Positions 17,401 to 24,979 of a DNA stretch of 64,000 nt are shown here, one piece after another (positions within the stretch are counted from its first letter, which is position 1; each line of letters opens with the position of its first letter). A program made the position numbers and the translations under genes. The DNA is from an uncultured Porphyromonadaceae bacterium (GTDB lineage: Bacteria; Bacteroidota; Bacteroidia; Bacteroidales; Muribaculaceae). The stretch spans positions 1 through 64,000 of the forward strand of contig CAMEGQ010000001.1 of NCBI GenBank assembly GCA_945916235.1. The letters run 5' to 3'. The notes beneath the pieces are model-generated. The model was given only the letters and a program-made list of their open reading frames with translations. It made no database searches and had not been told where the DNA came from.

Positions 17401-17698
17401 CAAGCTGGCTAAGTTCAAGGAGAACATGCGCAAGTATTGCCGCATCATGCGTATCTTGATTAATCCCGATGTGGTATATAGCGGCAAGGAGGACATGCGC
17501 AAGGGGGTCGTTCGCCGCCGGGCCTGGGAGACCGTCTGGGGTGAGGATGGCTACCCCGTGGAGCCACGCACACGCAGCTGCACCACCACCTCCGGAAGCC
17601 CCGACTGCTGGTACTTCTACCGCTTCGGCGACGAACCAAAGACCAGCAAGGAGGTACTATCAGCACCGGATGAAGATGAGGAACTGAAATATAGTTAG
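14438..17698 (+). CDS. CHC2-type DNA primase fused to helicase-like C-terminal domain
   Basis: 1086 residues. N-terminal CHC2 zinc finger (residues about 37-70: LCPFHAETDASFK, then FHCFACG). TOPRIM-like core around residue 375 (VIVLYDIDRTGIEQANRL). Helicase segment near 750 with a Walker-A-like GKSSGRNGKSMF and the acidic AVIIDDLDAG, as in phage D5/SF3-type primase-helicases. It would prime and unwind DNA at the phage replication fork. Starts after a CACTAAATC leader and is followed within 18 bases by the methyltransferase gene, so the two probably share a transcript. Confidence 0.9.
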   Translation: MLSEETIRQLNLVPLTDVMEHLGHSIVRKTKKAAFYLCPFHAETDASFKVDFPGCAKDGGLPGFHCFACGNENPQSNGRGAMMLYAALEGLDLKKGEEFNKVVNALARIGNITIDGDNKNGFFHRAHQAEHPVEEIQYVYKEGFTRDELRALGCSMTQRFMPDLSAHEPTEEAVMGADGKPLMRCAWGEEFDAKMLTERFNLRAVEQYTTEQRGGKSFVVKATDTYPVFAFVYQDEKGWWSRKYEPLFRPEVGKDGKMGPNYKFTWWYEKGRKRDLELSRMIYGDNDVMEALATGKVKSCDERRPVIEVKERSGKDVNTVRKFDRLVLCSGPRDAINVYFHSNAHVCWPHSEAVPVSREQVKKLRSIAAEVIVLYDIDRTGIEQANRLTLDCLELKTLYLPADLQLRRSQRTGKPCKDAEEYFNCYPDVLKENKRTQGINEHFASLLKSAKEKMFWKAINHRHKNEWGEEEQVYKYTLLVDRMCQFLAASGMHRYRKDDTTRFVYVSEGCKVDIIPDRDVETKAKEVMKEYLNNSLYYGDEGLLNAISTSRGLNAKTLSEIPLADIDFRSYGEGFDYFFFGNTAVRVTADEVRSVPYAQMPYMVNRKAILDEVHYSYEDMSRYFVIKPNPMMESIRKQYKADIYHLKGEELLRKKRWFRQYEASHRYVLQWNTPLEQCPPLIQCIYDMSRIYWRKEEAGCDLNPEERQFQDMHFVNKILGLGYMLSRFRTDTRQQMVMVTDYSVAEEGKSSGRNGKSMFTFLLDLVRRNMYVSGKDYRKNPGDMAKNFCDFQLTVQSAVIIDDLDAGVDAESFYNNTSRLSVRNLYENTVRLSPEETPKMIISMNRPFNLAAPSTHGRTWPIFLSDYYHEDGIATDDERRTPETKFGYHITKGCNDEEKRLNINLLIYCLQLYFQYIKENKDVMRPPIGEEASMRLAYQDIPDKRFVEWANDYFRNPWRFGRPISLREMMLSLHDYMGVRITKTETSTKLAKFKENMRKYCRIMRILINPDVVYSGKEDMRKGVVRRRAWETVWGEDGYPVEPRTRSCTTTSGSPDCWYFYRFGDEPKTSKEVLSAPDEDEELKYS

Positions 17699-17715
17699 AT
17701 ATTAGTGATTAGTAT

Positions 17716-18483
17716 ATGACAATTCAACCAAATAATACTTATCTTGGCGACTGCTTGGAGCTTCTTAACGGATGCTACGAAGGGAGTATTGATATGATAC
17801 TTTGTGATCCTCCGTATGGCACGCTCAACAAAAAGAATGAGAAGGCCGCATGGGACCAACCCATAGACCTTCAAGAACTATGGAAGCATTACAGAAGAAT
17901 ACTCAAGCCAAATGGTGTAGTGGTACTCTTTTCACAAGGTTTATATACTGCAGAACTCATGTTATCATGCAAGGATATGTGGAGATACAACTTGGTATGG
18001 GACAAATGCACCAGTACAGGCTTTCTTAATGCAAACAGGATGCCCATGCGACAGCATGAGAATATCAGCGTGTTTTACCGTAAGCAGCCCACATTCAACC
18101 CACAGATGAGAAAATGTCTGCACAGTGAACGAAACCATGGACGAGGAAAACTAAACAATACACCCAAAACAAACAGCTGTTATGGTAATTTTGGCTACAC
18201 CAATCAGGAAATTAAAGACGAGAAGTTCCCGACGAGTATTATCAGCATACCAAGGGAGCATCGTAACGGAGCGTACTATCACCCTACACAGAAACCGGTA
18301 GAATTGATGCGCTACCTGATACGAACTTATTCTAATCCAGGAGAGGTTATACTGGATAATTGTATGGGAAGTGGAACGACTTGTGTTGCTGCTATTCTCG
18401 AAGGAAGGGAGTATATAGGTATGGAGAAAGAAGAGAGTTTTTATCACATCGCCAACGAACGGATTAAATCTATTATAATATAA
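17716..18483 (+). CDS. DNA methyltransferase, DPPY type (beta-class N6-adenine or N4-cytosine)
   Basis: 255 residues. Catalytic motif IV DPPYGT at about residue 33 precedes the SAM-binding motif I (DNCMGSGTTCVAA) near residue 215, the beta-class order. No partner endonuclease gene lies next to it, so it is an orphan enzyme, probably protecting phage DNA from host restriction or marking it. Target sequence cannot be read from the protein. Confidence 0.93.
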   Translation: MTIQPNNTYLGDCLELLNGCYEGSIDMILCDPPYGTLNKKNEKAAWDQPIDLQELWKHYRRILKPNGVVVLFSQGLYTAELMLSCKDMWRYNLVWDKCTSTGFLNANRMPMRQHENISVFYRKQPTFNPQMRKCLHSERNHGRGKLNNTPKTNSCYGNFGYTNQEIKDEKFPTSIISIPREHRNGAYYHPTQKPVELMRYLIRTYSNPGEVILDNCMGSGTTCVAAILEGREYIGMEKEESFYHIANERIKSIII

Positions 18484-18486
18484 GGT

Positions 18487-18708
18487 ATGGAACATAAGGT
18501 TGGAAGCGTATTTACGTACAAGAGTAAGGAGGATTCTTTGGTTGTGAAACTGCGTGTGGTAAAAGTGAGGTGGAGCCCATACCATTGCTTCGGATGTTTC
18601 TTTTGGGACAAACTCTACCCATGCGACGGGAAGAAAGCGCTTGGCGACTGCCGATGCTCACACCGTGCAGACAAAACTGATGTTATATTTAAGGAAGTCA
18701 AAGAGTAA
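18487..18708 (+). CDS. Small Cys-rich protein, paralogue of 27267 gene
   Basis: 73 residues. Begins MEHKVGSVFTYKSKEDS and contains CFGCFFWD...CRCSHRADKTDVIFKEV. The 27267 protein has the same plan (MERKVGSKFKF; CNGCFLFD; SDKKDVIFEEV). The CxxCFF...C pattern could bind zinc. Three bases from the methyltransferase stop, so same operon. Function unknown. Confidence 0.7.
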   Translation: MEHKVGSVFTYKSKEDSLVVKLRVVKVRWSPYHCFGCFFWDKLYPCDGKKALGDCRCSHRADKTDVIFKEVKE

Positions 18709-18772
18709 ACAATCGCCTGATTGCATTTGGAACGAACTTGTCTGTGCGAGATGCTGAAACGAAACGTTAAAA

Positions 18773-18838
18773 GTTCGAAATCACGAAATATTTAACGTTC
18801 TAAGCGTGCGAAATCACGAAATAATATTCTATATTTGC
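18773..18838 (+). promoter_or_regulatory. Promoter with two 18-bp operators
   Basis: Operators GTTCGAAATCACGAAATA (18773-18790) and GTGCGAAATCACGAAATA (18806-18823). The second ends six bases before the -7 box TATATTTGC (18830-18838), so bound protein would cover the -33 region. Arranged like the parA promoter. Confidence 0.8.
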
Positions 18839-18858
18839 AATCGAAATCAAGAAATTGT

Positions 18859-19938
18859 ATGAAGAAAATAAATCAAATAACCCACATGGAGCCTGGTAAG
18901 CTGATACGGTTGAACATGACCGATGAGCTGAAGATGAAGATGCAGGTGGCCGACAAATGTCTTGTGGCTATCTTCATGCTGGATGCCGTGGTCATGGCAC
19001 AGGTAGAACGGCTGGTGTTCCGTGCCATGGGCATAGCCAAGCAAGAGGGACTTTTCCGCCACGAGGTGAAGAGGGATATGAATGCCATCAAGCAGATTAT
19101 AGACCGCAAACGTAGGTCGCACCAGGGGAATGCCATTGAGTGCTATGTTGATTTAATGTATATGTGGCTACCTCAGTGTAAGATGCGCTTCATGGAATAT
19201 GGAACGAGAGCGGAGGATTACTTGCTCTCTGCTTTCGTGCGGAAGTCTGGAAGCATATTGGCTAAAACAGAAGATGAGTTTGAAGCGCTTTGCGTGAAAA
19301 ATGGTTTCTCTCACCCTAAGCTGCTGGCCACGCTCTCGATGATAATAGGTCTTTGCTTTAAGGCCACCCAGATTCACGCCTTTCAGTTTGGTGAACTTCG
19401 CAAGATTTACAGCGCTTCGGAAATGCTGCTCACCATGGGCGGTAAATTGTGGTCCTACGTGGAAGATCGGATTGATAACAGCAAGGTCAACGAGCCAATC
19501 ATTAATCACGTGATGGATTTGGCTAAAGGCTTGATGGAGCGCCTATGTATAGACCGTGAGCTGGTTTTTGGCTCAGTGGATGACAAGAATATACGTGAGA
19601 GTATCGACACGATGTGCGACGAGCTGGGAGGACAGGCTTTGATGGATGTGACCGACTCAGCGCTTGTGACCATCGCGATGGAATATACCGAATTTTACCT
19701 GGCTTGCCTGCGCATGGATTTGCTTGAGGATGGTAAGGTAGATGAACGATATAAGCAAACCATATCAACCATCATCGGCCAAGAGCGAGTAGATAAACTG
19801 CTTGATGAGCTTCGCGATGTGGTTCCGATGCGTGAGGATGAGGACCTGATAGACCTTTCCCAACGCTTGCCAGATGGCGAAGCGGATAGCGCGATACGTC
19901 TGTTCAGAAGCGAAATGATGCGCAGAAGCCGTGGTTGA
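18859..19938 (+). CDS. Hypothetical protein, 359 residues, operator-controlled
   Basis: Start ATG at 18859 (MKKINQITHMEPGKLIRLN), 20 bases after the -7 box. All-helical composition with no recognised motif; rich in Met, Leu, Glu (TDELKMKMQVADKCLVAIFM). Transcribed alone from a promoter with two copies of the 18-bp operator shared with parA and the two-HTH regulator, so it belongs to the same regulon. Followed by a terminator near 20042. Could be a replication or maintenance protein, but nothing in the sequence says which. Confidence 0.6.
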   Translation: MKKINQITHMEPGKLIRLNMTDELKMKMQVADKCLVAIFMLDAVVMAQVERLVFRAMGIAKQEGLFRHEVKRDMNAIKQIIDRKRRSHQGNAIECYVDLMYMWLPQCKMRFMEYGTRAEDYLLSAFVRKSGSILAKTEDEFEALCVKNGFSHPKLLATLSMIIGLCFKATQIHAFQFGELRKIYSASEMLLTMGGKLWSYVEDRIDNSKVNEPIINHVMDLAKGLMERLCIDRELVFGSVDDKNIRESIDTMCDELGGQALMDVTDSALVTIAMEYTEFYLACLRMDLLEDGKVDERYKQTISTIIGQERVDKLLDELRDVVPMREDEDLIDLSQRLPDGEADSAIRLFRSEMMRRSRG

Positions 19939-20041
19939 TTTTTGATTCAATGAAAATGTGAATAATCATAGTTATGTTTAATATAATATACATTACACAT
20001 ATAATTAATGTTACTATCGTAATCTAATTATCATTTTTTTG

Positions 20042-20079
20042 CTTCCCTCGCGCCCGTGACGGGTTATTGGAAGTTTTTT
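20042..20079 (+). terminator. Intrinsic terminator
   Basis: CTTCC...CCCG-tga-CGGG...GGAAG followed by TTTTTT. It ends the 18859 transcript. Confidence 0.75.
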
Positions 20080-20109
20080 ATTTGAGTTCATTGAAATATT
20101 GAATGATAA

Positions 20110-20252
20110 GCCTACTGAAGTCCATCGGCTATGGACACACGGGTGTTTAGGGATGGTGTGTATCGGTCGTGCGGTGAAGCCCGCTGAACGAAGCTAACGA
20201 CCATCTAAACGTTCGGCCTGGGATGTAGGTGGTTCGACTCCACCGGTAGGCA
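20110..20252 (+). ncRNA. tRNA-like RNA candidate or tRNA-derived attachment site
   Basis: The 3' end is a canonical tRNA T arm and acceptor strand: GGTGG-TTCGACT-CCACC then GGTAGGC and A. The acceptor strand pairs over 7 bp with GCCTACT at 20110-20116. Between them lie about 110 bases with other stems (GTCC/GGAC with a GG-containing loop at about 20119-20136; CTGAACG/CGTTCGG; GCGG/CCGC), far more than a normal tRNA core, and U8 is not in place. It is therefore not an ordinary tRNA. It may be an intron-interrupted tRNA, a tRNA mimic, or an attP carrying a tRNA 3' end. Confidence 0.45.
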
Positions 20253-20282
20253 CAAGTTACTTTATTAAGCATAAGTCAACTA

Positions 20283-20305
20283 CCTCTAAGCTAAAGACTT
20301 ATCGG
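20283..20305 (-). repeat. E3 right-end hairpin
   Basis: CCTCTAAG-CTAAAGA-CTTATCGG. The stem has two mismatches but the loop is unchanged. It overlaps the tnpB 3' end. Confidence 0.65.
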
Positions 20306-21535
20306 CTTGTGAGATGTTCTCACAGACTTTTCCTGCTTCTTAGGAGCATCGCTTCTTAGGTGCTTGGTAGCACGGTCGTCCACGGGAGGCTTCTCCACAG
20401 GCTTGACTTCCCCGCGTTGCACGGGTAGGGCCATTAGGCCAATTTCTTTGATATTCTGAGCCGCATTGATGTCGCGGTCGTGGTGGGTTCCACATTCGGG
20501 ACACGTCCACCTCCGCACAGATAGCGGCATTTTGTTCATCCGATGACCGCAGTTATTGCACAGCTTGCTTGAAGGAGCGAAGCGGTCAATTACTCGGTAT
20601 CCTACTCCATACCACTCGCATTTATAGGCGAGCTGGCGGTAGAACTCTCCGAGTCCGGCATCGGCAAAGCTGTACGCAAGGTGGTGGTTCTTCATCATCC
20701 CCTTTACGTTCAGATCCTCCACACAGATACAACTCACTTGGTTCTCGTGAGTCAGTCTGTATGTGAGTTTATGTAAGAAGTCGCTTCTGCGGTGAGCGAC
20801 TTTGGAATAAAGGCGAGCGACATGCAGCTTTGCTTTGGCGTAGTTGGAAGAGTCTTTCTTCTTGCGCGAAAGCAAACGCTGCATGCGAGCCAACCGCAGC
20901 GAAGCGTTCTTTGACAATTTGGGAGAAGCAATCTTTTCGCCGGTTGACAGCGTTGCGAAATGCGTCAAGCCGGTATCAATACCTATGGTTGTTTCGCGCA
21001 ATACCTTCTTCTGAGGCAGTGGCGTGAAGCTGTCTTCTACCAGGCAGGATGCGTAGTATCTACCGTCACACTCCTTGATGATGGTGACGCGCTTCAGCTC
21101 GCCGTAGAATCGTCTGTGGAACTTGCAACGTATGGCATTATTCCCACGGAACTTCATGATTTCAAGAAGTCCGTGGCAGAAGTCAACCTTGCTTAAACGA
21201 GGGCAGTTGAACCTTTGTACTCCGAATTTCTTCTTGAAGTTCGGGAACTTGGCGTTTTTCTTGAAGAAGTTATGGTATGCCGCATTCATCTGGCGGATGG
21301 CATACGAAAGGCTTTCCGCGTTTACCTCACGTAGCCACTCGTATTCATTCTTCAACTCACGTTGCATCTTGTTCACCAAGTCAAACTCTCCGAGGTTCTT
21401 CTGTTCCTCCTTCCATGCGCGAGACTTCGTATCGAGCGCCCAGTTATACACAAAGCGCACGCAACCGAAATGCTTGGCAAGGAGTACTTGCTGCTCTTCG
21501 GTGGGGTAGATACGGTATTTATAGCCTCGCAACAT
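20291..21535 (-). CDS. tnpB: TnpB nuclease (E3 copy), frameshifted last residues
   Basis: 414 residues. RuvC motifs IGIDTG, CVEDLN and HDRDINAAQNI intact. Zinc finger CNNCG...CPECG keeps all four cysteines, though the usual CHHC is CNNC. A one-base deletion in the loop of the TGTGAGA/TCTCACA hairpin near the end changes the final residues from ISQAAKSLA to SHKPISL. This affects only the tail beyond the catalytic core. Confidence 0.93.
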   Translation of the reverse strand: MLRGYKYRIYPTEEQQVLLAKHFGCVRFVYNWALDTKSRAWKEEQKNLGEFDLVNKMQRELKNEYEWLREVNAESLSYAIRQMNAAYHNFFKKNAKFPNFKKKFGVQRFNCPRLSKVDFCHGLLEIMKFRGNNAIRCKFHRRFYGELKRVTIIKECDGRYYASCLVEDSFTPLPQKKVLRETTIGIDTGLTHFATLSTGEKIASPKLSKNASLRLARMQRLLSRKKKDSSNYAKAKLHVARLYSKVAHRRSDFLHKLTYRLTHENQVSCICVEDLNVKGMMKNHHLAYSFADAGLGEFYRQLAYKCEWYGVGYRVIDRFAPSSKLCNNCGHRMNKMPLSVRRWTCPECGTHHDRDINAAQNIKEIGLMALPVQRGEVKPVEKPPVDDRATKHLRSDAPKKQEKSVRTSHKPISL

Positions 21536-21546
21536 GGTGATAGGGA

Positions 21547-21810
21547 TTAGTCGTTAGCAGATTCCTCTTCGAGTTTGAAACGTGCGCCACATTTGGGGCA
21601 GGTGATGGTGTTATTCTCTTTTTCGGAATAGAATAACTCTGTTACATCACATCCTATTGCATCAGCAATCCTTAGTAGAATTTCGGCAGAAGGGTTTCCA
21701 TTTATATGGGTACTAAGAGTAATTCTTGTTATACCCATTTTAGATGCAACCTCTGTAACTGTTGTGCCATATTTCTTTATGGCTTCTTTAATTATTAGCT
21801 TTTCTATCAT
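21547..21810 (-). CDS. XRE-family regulator with CPKCG tail (E3)
   Basis: 87 residues. HTH (GTTVTEVASKMGITRITLSTHI) followed by GCDVTELFYSEKE and the common tail CPKCGARFKLEEESAND. The N-terminal half shares little with the other three copies beyond the fold, whereas tail and downstream tnpB are nearly identical. Its promoter region carries a 21-bp repeat found nowhere else in the window. Confidence 0.85.
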   Translation of the reverse strand: MIEKLIIKEAIKKYGTTVTEVASKMGITRITLSTHINGNPSAEILLRIADAIGCDVTELFYSEKENNTITCPKCGARFKLEEESAND

Positions 21811-21833
21811 CGTAGTATTTGTTTAATTCCGAT

Positions 21834-21947
21834 GCAAAGATACAATTTATATCTATATGTAAAACGATGGTATTACTAAACTATGTTAAACGTATTCGAA
21901 TAATATATCAAATAGTTTTGTATGTAAAACGATTGTATTACATTTGC
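21834..21947. promoter_or_regulatory. E3 divergent promoters and operators
   Basis: XRE-tnpB -7 box TATCTTTGC on minus (21834-21842 in reverse) and passenger -7 box TACATTTGC on plus (21939-21947). TATGTAAAACGATkGTATTAC lies at 21856-21876 and 21921-21941 with one mismatch; the second copy overlaps the passenger -7 box. Specific to this element. Confidence 0.8.
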
Positions 21948-21975
21948 AGCGTGAAACCAATAAACAACACGCGAT

Positions 21976-22269
21976 ATGAGAGCAAATAACTTCAACAAGA
22001 GCGAGATTTTCAAAACGGCTTGGCGTTGCTACCGCAAGCATTCTGACAGCATGACCTTTGGCGACTGCCTCCGTTGGGCATGGAAGAAGGCGTGGGAAAA
22101 TCTTCGCAAGACCAATGCCGGTGCTTATGCTTGCGCCATCCTCCGCAAGGAGAAGGACTACTGGAAGAAGTACGACGAGCGGAACCGCATGGCCTACTCC
22201 AAGGTACGCTTCGGTAGGAACGACTGGGCAGCCGACTATGGCCGCCGCTACGCTCGCTTCGCTGTGTAA
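21976..22269 (+). CDS. 97-residue passenger protein (E3)
   Basis: MRANNFNKSEIFKTAWRCYRK start and RRYARFAV end. Almost identical to the E2 and E4 copies. Basic and aromatic; no recognised domain. First gene after the passenger promoter. Confidence 0.78.
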   Translation: MRANNFNKSEIFKTAWRCYRKHSDSMTFGDCLRWAWKKAWENLRKTNAGAYACAILRKEKDYWKKYDERNRMAYSKVRFGRNDWAADYGRRYARFAV

Positions 22270-22311
22270 TATAATAGGTATAGGAACATCAACCCAAAAA
22301 CATATTGTATT

Positions 22312-22548
22312 ATGAGAAAGAAATCAAGAATCGAAGCGCAGCGCATCGCATCGTGTGAGCGGATCATGAAGGCGTTCAGTGGAGCAACCGTCATCTCCAC
22401 CATCCAGGTAGCCGACGGGACAATCGGCAAGTGTGTACACAGTGACGGACTGAAGGAAGTAATGTTCATCCCCTTGGAGGTGGATGGCCAACACTACCGG
22501 GCCATGAGATTTGTAAGACAACTTAGTGCAAGGGAGGGCCGCGTATGA
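22312..22548 (+). CDS. 78-residue passenger protein (E3)
   Basis: Full-length copy (MRKKSRIEAQRIASCERIMK ... RQLSAREGRV). Its stop overlaps the start of the 124-residue gene (ATGA). Function unknown; see the E2 copy for sequence features. Confidence 0.75.
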   Translation: MRKKSRIEAQRIASCERIMKAFSGATVISTIQVADGTIGKCVHSDGLKEVMFIPLEVDGQHYRAMRFVRQLSAREGRV

Positions 22549-22919
22549 AGACGAACAATGAAGACCTGACGAAAGAGCGTGTAGAACAGATGCTGAGAGA
22601 GTACTTCGGCCAGTCGCTCAGAACATTGCACGTCAAGGAATCGGTGCTCTGCATCCATGCTAACATATGCTACGACAACTTCAAGACCGAGTACACCGTA
22701 AGGCGCGAGCTGATAGAGCTGCTGCCTATGGTACGCATCGAGCTGGAGCGAGGCTATACGGATGAAGTCATGCTCGACGCCATCTACTGCGCCGACCTGG
22801 AGGATAAGACTATCTATGTAAGTGGTATAGGTGGCGTGCTCAAGCCCACAACGCTACATGAGTTCCTTATCGAATACCTTGATAACAGGGAACTGGATCA
22901 AGTTAAACCTATTGTATAA
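22545..22919 (+). CDS. 124-residue passenger protein (E3)
   Basis: Full-length member of the four-copy family. Differences from E1 are conservative (LRTLHVKESVLCIHANICY; YTDEVMLD). Translation-coupled to the 78-residue gene. Function unknown. Confidence 0.8.
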   Translation: MKTNNEDLTKERVEQMLREYFGQSLRTLHVKESVLCIHANICYDNFKTEYTVRRELIELLPMVRIELERGYTDEVMLDAIYCADLEDKTIYVSGIGGVLKPTTLHEFLIEYLDNRELDQVKPIV

Positions 22920-22938
22920 CGTAACAACCCTGTTAACT

Positions 22939-23046
22939 ATGATTGAGACATTATATCAGTGCGTAGCATTTTGCGTGTTCCTGTTCGGAGGGATGTACCT
23001 CTACTACCTCAGAGTAAGAAAGCCTGGAGATAAGTTCTTTATGTAG
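22939..23046 (+). CDS. 35-residue membrane peptide (E3)
   Basis: Begins MIETLYQCVAFCVFLFGG, aromatic YLYY, basic VRKPGDKFFM tail. One transmembrane segment. Identical layout to E1, E2 and E4. Confidence 0.7.
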   Translation: MIETLYQCVAFCVFLFGGMYLYYLRVRKPGDKFFM

Positions 23047-23222
23047 CGCCAAACGCCGACGGAAAGATGCTGAAAGAGTATATATCATCCAACCACTCCA
23101 AATACCTTATCAAGTATCACGTCATCCTGGTATGTAAGTACCGAAGGTATGTGATGCTTGATAAGACAATGGATGATGCCTTGAAGCTCCTCCCAATTTG
23201 TCGCCGCTACAGATAGTTAGGA
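23047..23222 (+). pseudogene. tnpA: tnpA fragment (E3)
   Basis: Keeps the likely native start (MLKEYISSNHSKYLIKYHV) and RRYVMLDKTMDDA. It then jumps by internal deletion to the segment equivalent to APPK..PLQIVRKL in E2 and ends in unrelated sequence. The HxH motif and the catalytic tyrosine region are both lost. Certainly inactive. Confidence 0.85.
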
Positions 23223-23249
23223 AAATTAAACTTTTTAAATATAAGAGAT

Positions 23250-23711
23250 ATGACAACATTTTACATTGCAACAGTTAAGTGCGAAAAGACAATGGAGAGT
23301 GGCGCTGTAAAGCGCGTCTCTGAGAAACTGCTGGTAGATGCGTTGAGCTTTACCGAGTGCGAGGCCATGGTGACGGAGTATATGCAGCCGCAAGAGTTTG
23401 AGGTGGCTGGAATCGCCAAAACGAAATACTGTGAACTGATCCGCAAGTACACGGTGAACGAGGAGGGTAAACGGGAATATGAGGTAAACGGTGACGAGTC
23501 TTTCTTCGATGTGAAGGTATGCTTCATGATGCTTGATGAGAAATCGGGTGAGGATAAGAAGAGTTACACCAACCTCTTGGTGTTTGCCAAGGATATTGAT
23601 GATGCCCGCCGCATGGTAATCAGCGCCATGAAGGGAACAATGGCCGGCTACACCATCGAGAGCATCAAGAAGACCAACATTGTGGACCATGTTTCACTGC
23701 TTGAAAAGTAA
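23250..23711 (+). CDS. DUF4494 family protein
   Basis: 153 residues. Carries the DUF4494 pattern: a short N-terminal strand (FYIATVKCEK), KVSEKLLVDALSFTECEAM-like segment, and a C-terminal ARRMVISAMKGTMAGYTIESIKKTNIVDH. Common in Bacteroides phages and conjugative elements; biochemical role unknown. First native gene right of E3. Its leader (AACTTTTTAAATATAAGAGAT) is A/T rich, in the Bacteroidales style. Confidence 0.75.
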   Translation: MTTFYIATVKCEKTMESGAVKRVSEKLLVDALSFTECEAMVTEYMQPQEFEVAGIAKTKYCELIRKYTVNEEGKREYEVNGDESFFDVKVCFMMLDEKSGEDKKSYTNLLVFAKDIDDARRMVISAMKGTMAGYTIESIKKTNIVDHVSLLEK

Positions 23712-23716
23712 ATTTT

Positions 23717-23938
23717 ATGGAATGGTTTGAAATCTATTGGTTTGGTCTGTTCTTCAGTCTGATTCTGACTTTCGCCCTCTTCACTAACGACACGCTGTAC
23801 GGATTCAATGGCAGCTGGAAGCGAAGGGTAATCTTTGTTGCCATGTGCTTAGGCTCCTTCGCCACGTTAATCTTCGTGTGCTTTGTCATGGTCTATGCCG
23901 TAGCCTCTTATCTTATCGAACGCAACAATCGCAAGTAG
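23717..23938 (+). CDS. Small membrane protein, two transmembrane segments
   Basis: 73 residues. Segments WFGLFFSLILTFALF and VIFVAMCLGSFATLIFVCFVMVYAVA are hydrophobic, separated by a polar loop with GFNGSWKRR. Six bases from the DUF4494 stop, so cotranscribed. Function unknown; possibly superinfection exclusion, inferred only from size and location. Confidence 0.6.
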   Translation: MEWFEIYWFGLFFSLILTFALFTNDTLYGFNGSWKRRVIFVAMCLGSFATLIFVCFVMVYAVASYLIERNNRK

Positions 23939-24000
23939 CGAGGTCTGTAATCATTAATCACTGATAACTAAATAGTAATCACTAATCACGGATGACTAAT

Positions 24001-24975
24001 ATGGAATCACTCAACTTAGACGCCAAGGATGCGGCCAAGATGCTGGGCGTAACCAAGGAGACGATCTATAACTACATCAAGAACGGTGTGCTGGACGGTG
24101 AGAAGCGCGGAGGCAAGGTTTTCGTTAAGAAAGCCTCGGTGGAGCAATTTGCCCGGCTCGACACCGACACCTTGATGCGGCAACAGATAGCGGTCGATGC
24201 GATGGTCGAGCGACTGAAGGAGGACGCGGTGTATTACAGCGACTGCCTTAAACGGAAGGCCCACCAGAAGGCGCTGATACGAAGCAAACTAAACGAGCAG
24301 GACTATATGATGAAGCTCATCAGGCGCCGCAACCTCTTCGCCACCTTCTTGAACACCCTGCTCAAGGTCTATGACGAAGAGACGGATGATAAGCGAACGG
24401 TTGAAATCTGCTCGCGGGTCATCATGGATTGCCAGTCGCTCGATGATGTGGCCGACGATTACGGTCTGAGCCGTGAGCGCATTCGCTGCATCTTGGAAAA
24501 GGGTGTACAAAGGATGAGTAACGTCACCAAATACACCCAGCTTCGCCAGCGAAACATCTATCTGGAGGAAGAGAACAAGCGGATGCAGCGCCTGATTGCC
24601 GAGTTGAAGCAACAGCTTGCCAAAGGATTCGAGGAGAGCAAGGTAACCGGTGTGGCCACCCTGTTCGGTCTGAAGCAACAGGTTATTAACGACATGCTGC
24701 CCAATAGCATCTTGGGCCTCAGGATGATAGATCTTGACGTTTGCATCAGCGTCCGAACGTTTAATGGTGTGAGGGCAATCGGTGTTGATACCCTTTATGA
24801 TCTGGTGCAAAAGCGAGATGATGATATATTATCCACGCGCAATGTGGGGCGAAAAACCCTTGCCGAGTGCCGCAATGTGCTGGCTCATTTCGGCCTGAAA
24901 CTTGGTATGACTACCGACGAGATTTATGCCTTCATGATGGCTGAATCGAACGTAAACAACAACAAAACCATCTGA
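24001..24975 (+). CDS. Excisionase-HTH / sigma region 4-like / RNAP alpha-CTD-like fusion regulator
   Basis: About 324 residues from ATG 24001 (an ATG three codons upstream is possible). N-terminal MerR/excisionase HTH (AKDAAKMLGVTKETIYNYIKNG). Central segment near residues 130-175 reads like sigma-70 region 4.2: SLDDVADDYGLSRERIRCIL. A coiled coil follows. The C-terminal 65 residues match the RNA polymerase alpha C-terminal domain: LDVCISVRTFNGVRAIGVDT...TRNVGRKTLAECRNVL. These are DNA-binding or polymerase-contact modules, so it probably acts as a transcription activator. It is a candidate for recognising the TCCTT late promoters, by inference. Confidence 0.8.
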   Translation: MESLNLDAKDAAKMLGVTKETIYNYIKNGVLDGEKRGGKVFVKKASVEQFARLDTDTLMRQQIAVDAMVERLKEDAVYYSDCLKRKAHQKALIRSKLNEQDYMMKLIRRRNLFATFLNTLLKVYDEETDDKRTVEICSRVIMDCQSLDDVADDYGLSRERIRCILEKGVQRMSNVTKYTQLRQRNIYLEEENKRMQRLIAELKQQLAKGFEESKVTGVATLFGLKQQVINDMLPNSILGLRMIDLDVCISVRTFNGVRAIGVDTLYDLVQKRDDDILSTRNVGRKTLAECRNVLAHFGLKLGMTTDEIYAFMMAESNVNNNKTI

Positions 24976-24979
24976 CGCT

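Larger units (their letters stand above)
20275..23222 (-). mobile_element. E3: IS200/IS605-like composite element, tnpA end deleted
   Basis: Right end at 20275 (GTCAAC boundary), hairpin 20283-20305, tnpB and XRE on minus, full passenger set on plus (97, 78, 124, 35 residues), then a tnpA fragment that ends in non-element sequence near 23222. The left-end hairpin is missing, so it cannot be a complete TnpA substrate. Same orientation as E1. Confidence 0.85.

Noticed and set aside
20110-20252. Ordinary tRNA gene
   Set aside because: T arm and acceptor fit but the 110-base middle lacks a normal D/anticodon core.
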